A DNA stretch of 64,000 bases from JANQMY01 sp965227095 (GTDB taxonomy: Bacteria > Pseudomonadota > Alphaproteobacteria > JANQMY01): contig CBDDFL010000001.1 in assembly GCA_965227095.1 (NCBI GenBank), positions 1,488,001 through 1,552,000 of the forward strand, written 5' to 3'. Of the stretch, positions 57,265 to 64,000 are shown piece after piece. A program made the position numbers and the translations under genes. Under the pieces are notes generated by a model that worked only from the letters and a program-made list of their open reading frames with translations, had not been told where the DNA came from and searched no databases. The number at the start of each line of letters is the position of its first letter. Positions within the stretch are counted from its first letter, which is position 1.

Positions 57265-57804
57265 ATGAAACTGCCAACGGACCGTACGGTCTTTCAAAAC
57301 GCATGGGTTGTTCCTGATTTAACGGCGGCCATGAACAAATGGACAGACGAAATGAAGGTGGGGCCGTTTTTTGTGGCGGAGCACGGTCCAAATCTTACGG
57401 AAGTGACCTATCGCGGGGCGCCCAGCGAATTGTCGATGAATGTGGCGCTGGCTCAAGCAGGTGGTGTTCAGATCGAATTGATCGAACCAACAACCGACAA
57501 ACCCTGTGCCTATCGCGATACGGTGGCGCAAGGCCGTTCGGGTTTTCATCATATGTGCGTGTGGACCCATGATATTGATGCGGATGCGGAGTATTTCGCG
57601 AAGCTGGGCTACGAAGCGGCAAATCTCGGCACCGCGAATGGCAGCCGATTTGGGTATTTCGACACCACGCCTCTAATGAACTGTATGCTTGAGGTGTTGG
57701 AATACAATCCCGGTGCGGAGGCGATGTTCCAGAAAATAGCGGATGCCGCACAAGACTGGGATGGCACCGATCCTGTGCGAGATTTTTCGTCTCTGCTGGC
57801 TTAA
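57265..57804 (+). CDS. VOC (glyoxalase) family protein
   Basis: 179 residues from the ATG at 57265 with GGGAGG upstream. The N-terminal FQNAWVVPDLTAAMNKWTDEMKVGPFF and the GFHHMCVWTHDIDADAEYFAKLGYE stretch are typical of the VOC fold. The enzyme and substrate are unknown. It is convergent with the WS/DGAT gene, six bases apart. Confidence 0.88.
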   Translation: MKLPTDRTVFQNAWVVPDLTAAMNKWTDEMKVGPFFVAEHGPNLTEVTYRGAPSELSMNVALAQAGGVQIELIEPTTDKPCAYRDTVAQGRSGFHHMCVWTHDIDADAEYFAKLGYEAANLGTANGSRFGYFDTTPLMNCMLEVLEYNPGAEAMFQKIADAAQDWDGTDPVRDFSSLLA

Positions 57805-57810
57805 GGCGCT

Positions 57811-59256
57811 TTACTCGGCGGCGGCTGGACTTTTTCGCTTCTTGGTACGTTCTTTCTTCTCTGCGGCGGCCATCAACTCGTCAAACGAGTCGCGGATGCA
57901 CTGAATGAAGAAATCCACATCCGGCATAATCTCGCGTGTGGAAATCGCATTAAACGACATTTGACCGTTATAGCTTGGCGTCGCGATGAATAAGCCCATA
58001 CCCTCGCCCAATGGGGCCAATGCGTAGGTGTGCAAACATTTTGCTCCGTTCATATAAAGAGGGAATTGAGGTCCGGGCACATTCGAGATGAAGCAGTTGC
58101 AGGCCCGTGATTGCAGACCTGAATCCAGTACAAGTTTTGCCACCATAATCTGTGTGGTGGATGGAATGTGCTGTGTCAGATCGGTCATCAGCCGCGCACT
58201 GACACCGCTTTGCGCGGTCTTGCTTTTTTGGGTGGACCGCATGATTGCCGTCAACCGCTCCAATGGTTTCGCGATTTGAGTATGGATAGGGGTCGTCATG
58301 GCGGAAATTTTGTTGCCCGCCACGTCTTCGCCGCCGCGGGCGTTGATGGGAACCCAGCCGATGAGAGAATCTTCCGGCAGTTCGTCTTTTGAGTCCAAAT
58401 AGGCGCGAAGCGCGCCGCCACAAATGGTCAGCACCACGTCGTTAATGGTGGCGCCCTTCACGGCCCGCTTAATCTTGGACAAATCCGACAATTGGAATGT
58501 TGTCGCATCGAACATTTTGTGAGGTGAGACGGCTTCATTGAAGCGTGTGTGAGGGACAACATTGGGTGTCCGCTCGGAGTTTCGGGTAGAGCTCAGCGCG
58601 GAGCGGTAAAGCGCCGGTGCCGATTTCAGCAATGTCTCGCCGATGCGGAAGGGCGACCGCGCATTGTTATACGCAGCGCGCACCATCATCTCTGGAAGAG
58701 ACGGTTTGCTGCCCAGACGCTCGAAGGGGTATTCCGGGCCCAGGGCCGGATCGCCTTCGGCATTGATATCATTCAACACACTGAGGAACTTGGTGGCCGA
58801 CGTGCCGTCAATGGCGCTGTGATGCACTTTCGTCACCACCGCATAAGCGCCTTTGGGCAGCCATTCAATGCCGTCCAGCCCTTCAATCACATAGATTTCC
58901 CACGGCGGACGGTTCATGTCCAAGGGGCGCGTATGGTAGCGCGCCACATGGATGCAGAATTGCCGCCAATCTCCCGGTTCCGGCAATCGCGCATGATGCA
59001 CATGATATTCCACGTCGAAGAATTCGTCTTCCGCCCAATAGGGGTAATCCAATTCCAACGGAACATGCACAAGCCGGCGGCGAAACACGGGGGAAAAGTC
59101 CAGCCGGCTTTCCACATGATTGATAATGTCCTTGAAGCGCACCTTGCCGCCAGGTGCGGTGGATTGATCGTAAATCCCAACCGATGTCACATTTGTCAGA
59201 TTGTGACCGGATTCAATGTAGAGAAATTGGGCGTCCTGTCCGCTCAACTGTGGCAT
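57811..59256 (-). CDS. Wax ester synthase/diacylglycerol acyltransferase (WS/DGAT)
   Basis: 481 residues. The catalytic motif VHHSAIDG (HHxxxDG) is intact. The start MPQLSGQDAQFLYIESGHN and the late CNCFISNVPGPQFPLYMNG stretch are WS/DGAT landmarks. It esterifies acyl-CoA with fatty alcohol or diacylglycerol to make storage wax esters or triacylglycerol. It is the last gene of the glycerolipid operon, 33 bases after the PlsB-like gene. The tail is lysine-rich. Confidence 0.94.
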   Translation of the reverse strand: MPQLSGQDAQFLYIESGHNLTNVTSVGIYDQSTAPGGKVRFKDIINHVESRLDFSPVFRRRLVHVPLELDYPYWAEDEFFDVEYHVHHARLPEPGDWRQFCIHVARYHTRPLDMNRPPWEIYVIEGLDGIEWLPKGAYAVVTKVHHSAIDGTSATKFLSVLNDINAEGDPALGPEYPFERLGSKPSLPEMMVRAAYNNARSPFRIGETLLKSAPALYRSALSSTRNSERTPNVVPHTRFNEAVSPHKMFDATTFQLSDLSKIKRAVKGATINDVVLTICGGALRAYLDSKDELPEDSLIGWVPINARGGEDVAGNKISAMTTPIHTQIAKPLERLTAIMRSTQKSKTAQSGVSARLMTDLTQHIPSTTQIMVAKLVLDSGLQSRACNCFISNVPGPQFPLYMNGAKCLHTYALAPLGEGMGLFIATPSYNGQMSFNAISTREIMPDVDFFIQCIRDSFDELMAAAEKKERTKKRKSPAAAE

Positions 59257-59289
59257 GTGGTCTCCAGTTCCCGTAACGGGCGGTCATTG

Positions 59290-61740
59290 TTAAACAGCGA
59301 TCGTTTCCTGATCGTCAGATGATTTTACTTCGCGCATGCCGATAATGTCGGAATGGCGCCGTTGTGCCGCTAAGGCATCAATGATGTCGATGCGTCGGCG
59401 AATATCGCGAATCTCGCGTGCGAATGCGACCCGTCTGCCATGCATGTCGGCGGCATCACCGTCCACCAAACCGAAATTTTTGGCGAGGGAAAGGCCATTT
59501 GTATAGAGCAGCTTGGCAATGGATTCCTCTGAGGTGATGCGGCGTTGCAGATAAGCCTGCTTGCCGTATTTGAGGCATCGATTAAGGAAGGTTTTGTCGT
59601 CCCACGGACCGTCTTGGTCGAACTGAAGCAAACCGTCGGCGACGATGGAATAGGCTTCCATATAGGATTTGAGCGTTGCGTGAGCAAAGAGCGGCCGCAT
59701 GCTTTCCAGCAATTTGTTGACCGTATCGTGTCCGCCATTGATCAAATTGGCCCAGTTCGGGTCCGTCAAATCGAGTTCGCGCTGTAATTGTTCGCGGAAT
59801 TCTTCCTTGGACGTATAGAAAAATTCAAACTTGAAAATGTCTCGGATCCGCAATGCCTCGTCCCAGAAAACCGCTTCCGATTGCCCGGGGGGCATTTCGG
59901 CGGCCTTGATAAGGGCGAGCTCCATAAAGGCCCGCACGATTAAGAAGTGGACGATCGTGTTTCTGTAGTAGCCGGCAATAAGATGCTGATCCGGCGCAAT
60001 GCCATAAACGGTGGACAGGCCTTCATCATATCGGGTGAGGATGCCAAGATCGATCATGGTTTCCGCAACCTCTTGCACACGCTCCAGCGTGTGCTCGCCA
60101 ACGTCTTCTGTCATGGGGATGCCGCGGGATTGCATCCAAGAGACAATGTCCTGTAGCTCGTCTTGAATTTCATCCACAGTTAGTGAGCGCGGGCTTGCAC
60201 CTAAAAGGGCAAGTGTTCCGACAGCGGATGGATTGACCGGTGTCACATTGTTGATCCGTACCGCCACTTCGAACGCCGCCTTTTGCAGCTCTAGGGCGAA
60301 CTTGTCTTCGGTATCGGTTGGGGCGCCCAACAGGTATTTAGGTTTGGTCTCGATGTCTTGACCCACAATAACCGGCTCGCCAAACTTCACTGAAATCCGC
60401 CCCAAGGGTTTGCTCATCCCACGGACATACCCGACGAACCAGGCCAGGCTTTCCGGGCGCTTTGTTTGGCCTCGTTGTTCGGCGGCGTAATCGGCCACTT
60501 CCGGAATCAAATCGTAGCAAATGGTAACGGGCACCAAGTGCAGATCATCAATATTGGCTGTTCGCGCGGCCTCCATCACATACTTCAAAATGCCGAAACG
60601 CGGCGGCATCAATTTGCCGATGCGCGACCGGGTCCCCTCGATCGACCAACTAATGGGAAAACGCTTTTCCATCAAATAGCCGATATACCGGCGCAGAACC
60701 GCTTTATAGATTTTGTTGTCCTGGAAGGATCGCCGGATGAACACGGCACCGGACCGGCGCGCCAAATAGCCGACGCCCATAAAGGCCATGTTGATGCCCC
60801 CAATAACATGGGGCAGCGGAAACTTGTATTCATGCAACAGGGCGTTCAGCGCGAGCGCGTCCACATGCGTTTTATGTGTCCAGCAAAAAGCGATGGGATG
60901 GTTCTTCGCCAGGTCCTGCAATTTCTCAATCTCGGCGGGGTCATGATGAATTTCAGGGTCATACCCGCGGGTATAGATGAAGCGCGAAAACTGCGCCATG
61001 GCATCCACGTGAAACTCGCTGGGCAGCGCCACCAATTCTTTTAAATAACCGGCGGCCTCGTCCAGCGCTTGGTCTTGTGTCTTGCCTTGTTCTTGACCGA
61101 TCTCGGTAATGTTCTGGCGAAACAATTTGCGGGACTGCAATGTGCGCGAGACAAAATAGGGAAGCTTTTGGCGCGCATTGTTGACGGAGCGTTCGGCCTG
61201 TTCCAGAGACAGGATGGCTTGCCGCGCTACGAAGTTTGCGAATTCCACGGGGACCAAATCTGACTCGTTGATGCCGATCTTTTGGCAATATTTGGTTTTC
61301 ATGTCCTGCAGGGTGGCCGGCTTTCCGGCAATGGGCAGGGCTTTTTCATGGGCGCGTTTCAAGATCCATTTGCGCTGTGCTTTGCTGGGACCGGACGATT
61401 GCCGGAAAAAGAAATCTCTGATCCGCGGGCGGCGTTTGCCCGTGCGTTCATTGGTTAGCCAGGCGACCCGTACCGGGATAAAAAGCCGGTCGTCGCCGTG
61501 GGTGACTTGTTGTTCCAAGCCCTCGTGTGACGGGGAGTCATCGCGGCCGACCGACGACAGAAAAACGAGATTGCCGGACGCAATGATGGCGGCGGCCTCT
61601 GGGCGTTGTTGTTCAAGCCACTCAGATAGGAACCGGCGTTCTTCCTCGGTGCACGCATCGACCAAGAAGACCAGCTTCGATGTCTTCTCATGCGGCCACG
61701 GAGAGGCAGCTGTTTGAATGCGATGCGGCCCGTTCAACAT
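59290..61740 (-). CDS. plsB: PlsB-like glycerol-3-phosphate acyltransferase
   Basis: 816 residues, the length of PlsB. The acyltransferase blocks are THKTHVDALAL (HX4D), GAVFIRRSF, SIEGTRSRIGK and VPVTICYD. The long C-terminal region is the PlsB type. It makes 1-acyl-glycerol-3-phosphate from acyl-CoA or acyl-ACP. The first block is HKTHVD rather than the common HRSHMD. It starts behind GGGGGAA, eight bases after the gpsA stop. Confidence 0.92.
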   Translation of the reverse strand: MLNGPHRIQTAASPWPHEKTSKLVFLVDACTEEERRFLSEWLEQQRPEAAAIIASGNLVFLSSVGRDDSPSHEGLEQQVTHGDDRLFIPVRVAWLTNERTGKRRPRIRDFFFRQSSGPSKAQRKWILKRAHEKALPIAGKPATLQDMKTKYCQKIGINESDLVPVEFANFVARQAILSLEQAERSVNNARQKLPYFVSRTLQSRKLFRQNITEIGQEQGKTQDQALDEAAGYLKELVALPSEFHVDAMAQFSRFIYTRGYDPEIHHDPAEIEKLQDLAKNHPIAFCWTHKTHVDALALNALLHEYKFPLPHVIGGINMAFMGVGYLARRSGAVFIRRSFQDNKIYKAVLRRYIGYLMEKRFPISWSIEGTRSRIGKLMPPRFGILKYVMEAARTANIDDLHLVPVTICYDLIPEVADYAAEQRGQTKRPESLAWFVGYVRGMSKPLGRISVKFGEPVIVGQDIETKPKYLLGAPTDTEDKFALELQKAAFEVAVRINNVTPVNPSAVGTLALLGASPRSLTVDEIQDELQDIVSWMQSRGIPMTEDVGEHTLERVQEVAETMIDLGILTRYDEGLSTVYGIAPDQHLIAGYYRNTIVHFLIVRAFMELALIKAAEMPPGQSEAVFWDEALRIRDIFKFEFFYTSKEEFREQLQRELDLTDPNWANLINGGHDTVNKLLESMRPLFAHATLKSYMEAYSIVADGLLQFDQDGPWDDKTFLNRCLKYGKQAYLQRRITSEESIAKLLYTNGLSLAKNFGLVDGDAADMHGRRVAFAREIRDIRRRIDIIDALAAQRRHSDIIGMREVKSSDDQETIAV

Positions 61741-61748
61741 AATTCCCC

Positions 61749-62750
61749 CTATCCCGGATCTGCTTCAGAACCGGTGCCTTGCCGCAGCAATCCGCGGAAT
61801 GCCCGGCGTGCCGTCGACCCCTCATGACACACCCGGAACACCTCTCGCGCGATGGGCATGTCGACGTCATATTCCTCGGAAAGCTCCATCACCACGCGGC
61901 TGCTTTTCACGCCCTCGGCCACCATGTTCATTTCGTCGATAATGTCATCGAGTTTACGGCCTTTGCCCAACTCTTCGCCCACATGGTGATTTCGGCTCAG
62001 ACTACTGGTGCAGGTGGCGATCATGTCCCCCATACCGGCGAGCCCGGCAAAGGTTTCCGTGCGTCCGCCCATTGCGACACCCAACCGGGTCATTTCCGCC
62101 AGACCCCGGGTGATCACGGCCGACCTTGTGTTGTCGCCGGCCCCGGCGCCGTCGCCCATGCCCGCCGCGATGGCAATCACGTTTTTCAGAGCACCGCCCA
62201 GCTCACATCCAACCAAATCGGTATTGGTGTAAACGCGGAATAAACCGCTGTGAAAAACCGGCTGCAGACGTGTCAGCATGGTGGGTTCTTCCATGGCCAG
62301 AACCGACGCGGCCGCTTGTCCACCGGCGATCTCCCGCGCCAAATTGGGCCCTGTGAGAACACCACACGGGTGGTCCGGCAGGATCTCTTTAATGACTTGC
62401 GTCATCCGAAACTTGGTTTTCAGCTCAAACCCTTTGGCGAGACTAACGATAGGAACCCAGGGGCGCACATTTTCTTTTACGTAAAGCAAGGTTTCGCGAA
62501 AGGCCTTCGACGGCACCCCCATGACGATCAGGTCGGAAGACTTGATAACGTTTTCGATGTCGCTGTCAGCTTTCAGACGCTTTGACAGGGTAAGGCCAGG
62601 CAGGTAGTCGGCATTTGAATGCTGTTCATTGATTTCGCGAACAGTATCGGGGTTGCGTCCCCAGAGCCGCGTCGGCGCATTGTGGGACACCAATGACGCA
62701 ATTGTGGTTCCCCAAGATCCAGATCCTAAGACCCCAACATTTAGGCTCAA
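61749..62750 (-). CDS. gpsA: NAD(P)H-dependent glycerol-3-phosphate dehydrogenase
   Basis: 333 residues. VGVLGSGSWGTTIA binds the cofactor. GVLTGPNLAREIAGGQAAASVLA and LKNVIAIAAGMGDG carry the catalytic region. It makes glycerol-3-phosphate from dihydroxyacetone phosphate for the acyltransferase next to it. The start is TTG at 62750, overlapping the upstream stop as TTGA, with GGGAGAG before it. Confidence 0.95.
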   Translation of the reverse strand: MSLNVGVLGSGSWGTTIASLVSHNAPTRLWGRNPDTVREINEQHSNADYLPGLTLSKRLKADSDIENVIKSSDLIVMGVPSKAFRETLLYVKENVRPWVPIVSLAKGFELKTKFRMTQVIKEILPDHPCGVLTGPNLAREIAGGQAAASVLAMEEPTMLTRLQPVFHSGLFRVYTNTDLVGCELGGALKNVIAIAAGMGDGAGAGDNTRSAVITRGLAEMTRLGVAMGGRTETFAGLAGMGDMIATCTSSLSRNHHVGEELGKGRKLDDIIDEMNMVAEGVKSSRVVMELSEEYDVDMPIAREVFRVCHEGSTARRAFRGLLRQGTGSEADPG

Positions 62751-64000
62751 TCGACTCTCCCTGCCGCTTCATCTGTCGCGGTCGTTGCTGCAGGTTCCGT
62801 CGTTTGTTTGGTCGCGGCAGGCTTCGTTCGCTTGCGTGGTCTCGGCTTCGTTTTCGCTTTACCATTGGTCGACTTGGCTGCGGTTTTTCTTGTTTTGGCA
62901 GGCTGTTCTTTTTTCTCTGACTGACCGAGGGCCTCGAGATAAAGTTGACGCACCTCCGCCACATGTTTGTTCAGGTTTTTGATACTCCAATCACTGGTAT
63001 CGATCGGCGGTAAGACCGTCACGTTTACGGTTGTGGGGTGGAGGATCGTGTGACCTTTCGGCAAAAAATCGTGGGCGTTGTGGATGACGATGGGCACAAT
63101 CGGCACTTCTGCCTGAATGGCCATGTGAAACGCCCCCTTCTTGAAAGGGCCCAATTTGGTGGAGGCACTGCGGGTGCCTTCCGGGGCGATGACGACAGAT
63201 TTGCCCTCAACCCGCATGGCGTCGATGAGGGGGCGCATCGCTTCAATTGCTTTGTCGCGGTCCGCTCTGTCGATCAGGATGGTACCGGCGGCTTTGAAGA
63301 TGGCTCCCATAACGGGATTGTCCGCAATTTCTTTCTTACCGACACCGGCAAAATCGCGGCGCAGCAACTTCGCCATAATGATGGCGTCCGCATTGCTTTG
63401 GTGATTGAAGATAAAAACAGCCGGGCGGTGTGACCAAAGATGCCGTTCGTTTTTGACGTCTAGGTCCAAGCCGCCGATCGCGGTTGTATAGTCCGCCCAA
63501 AGTCCCGTTGCGAAGTTTTGTGCTTCCCGCCATGACCCCGTCAACGCCAAGATTGGAAGGGCAGCCGCCGCAGAGGGGACCATGGCGGAATTGGCCGCGA
63601 TGGTTCTGACAATGTCGGTCCAACCCGGCGTGCCGCGGCTGTTAAAGCGCGCGATGGGCCAGCCATTGCGGGTGGCCACGGCGGCCAGCTTGTTCGATGG
63701 GTTGAGGATACGCGGATATCCGATTACCTCAAGCAATGGCAGGTCGTCATGACTGTCCGTATAGAAATAGCTTTCATCGATATCAATATTGCGGGGCGCC
63801 GAATAGTCTTCCGCCGCGGTGCGTTTGCCGTCGCCCCAGCAGGTCGGCCGAACAACTTCGCCTGTGAACAGGCCGTCTTCCACGACCAGCTCCGTGCATA
63901 GAATGTCTTCAATGCCCAATTCGCGTGCCGCCGGTTCCACTTGATAGCGTGTGGCCGACGAGACAATCGCAACCGTATGCCCTTTTTTCTGGTGGGCTTC
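62747..64000 (-). CDS. HAD-IB phosphatase fused to PlsC-type acyltransferase (partial, 5' end outside)
   Basis: 417 residues remain; the N-terminus is beyond the window. The visible HAD portion has VAIVSSATRYQVEPAARELGI and FYTDSHDDLPLLEVIGYP (motif IV). The PlsC domain then has FNHQSNADAIIM (HX4D), GTILIDRADR, VIAPEGTRSAS and VPIVPIVIHN. A lysine/alanine/proline-rich basic tail of about 55 residues ends the protein. The fusion would turn lysophosphatidate into phosphatidate and perhaps diacylglycerol, or cleave a phosphoester. It precedes gpsA in the operon. Confidence 0.93.
   Translation of the reverse strand, partial: EAHQKKGHTVAIVSSATRYQVEPAARELGIEDILCTELVVEDGLFTGEVVRPTCWGDGKRTAAEDYSAPRNIDIDESYFYTDSHDDLPLLEVIGYPRILNPSNKLAAVATRNGWPIARFNSRGTPGWTDIVRTIAANSAMVPSAAAALPILALTGSWREAQNFATGLWADYTTAIGGLDLDVKNERHLWSHRPAVFIFNHQSNADAIIMAKLLRRDFAGVGKKEIADNPVMGAIFKAAGTILIDRADRDKAIEAMRPLIDAMRVEGKSVVIAPEGTRSASTKLGPFKKGAFHMAIQAEVPIVPIVIHNAHDFLPKGHTILHPTTVNVTVLPPIDTSDWSIKNLNKHVAEVRQLYLEALGQSEKKEQPAKTRKTAAKSTNGKAKTKPRPRKRTKPAATKQTTEPAATTATDEAAGRVD

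Noticed and set aside
58549..59322. Plus-strand frame opposite the WS/DGAT gene
   Set aside because: Antisense shadow; the minus-strand enzyme has intact motifs.

Overview
The window is a stretch of alphaproteobacterial chromosome. The rRNA operon has the order 16S, tRNA-Ile(GAU), tRNA-Ala(UGC), 23S, 5S, tRNA-fMet. The protein genes (FnrL-type regulator, CcoNOQP/GHIS, SqrR/BigR-type ArsR repressor, PrtD/PrtE-type secretion, Flp pilin) fit the same class. I cannot place it firmly at order level.

Layout: 1-2136 holds the 3' end of clpB. 2154-4508 holds murI and a LysM/M23 envelope peptidase on the minus strand. 4509-11102 is the rRNA operon with its promoter, boxA sites and a 3' segment carrying two degenerate, hairpin-filled tRNA-fMet-like copies before the intact tRNA-fMet. 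11473-14019 has a small secreted cysteine protein, a PNPOx-like protein and a GPH-type transporter. 14291-19934 is a sulfide/persulfide handling operon: peroxiredoxin, ArsR-family regulator, persulfide dioxygenase-like MBL enzyme, DUF442-SQR fusion and SulP permease. 20047-25803 has a cation/proton antiporter, a DUF3604 lipoprotein/PpiC/HupE operon and an AhpD-like protein. 26081-27577 is a DUF3336 patatin lipase. 27734-32819 is a type I secretion pair with an RTX protein. 33198-33365 is an orphan Flp pilin. 33784-41694 is the complete ccoNOQPGHIS cluster behind two FNR boxes, facing a minus-strand fnrL, small protein and DUF2189 cluster with its own FNR-like box. 43710-45134 has a secreted trypsin-like protease and a TetR regulator. 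45247-55168 is a catabolic region: FAD monooxygenase with a frameshift, alpha/beta hydrolase, VOC protein, SDR, thiolase, enoyl-CoA hydratase, AhpD-like putative selenoprotein, MDR reductase, ArsC-like protein and Rieske oxygenase. 55577-57153 is amtB-glnK. 57811-64000 is a glycerolipid/wax ester operon: HAD-PlsC fusion, gpsA, PlsB-like acyltransferase and WS/DGAT.

The strongest unusual signal is at 52018-52020. An in-frame TGA sits exactly where a two-domain AhpD-like protein should have its catalytic second cysteine, and the reading frame continues for 151 more codons. A plausible bacterial SECIS hairpin follows at once. Read through, 51274-52476 gives a 400-residue selenoprotein candidate. 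The second is the 10708-11017 segment, where tRNA-fMet pieces are interleaved with near-perfect palindromes and tandemly duplicated. The third is the sulfide operon, in which DUF442 is fused to the SQR rather than to the persulfide dioxygenase.

The genes suggest a microaerobic to aerobic heterotroph. It could respire at low oxygen with cbb3 oxidase under FnrL control, detoxify sulfide, degrade aromatic or aliphatic acids through CoA intermediates, and store neutral lipid. All functional statements come from motif and family recognition by eye; no database search was run.
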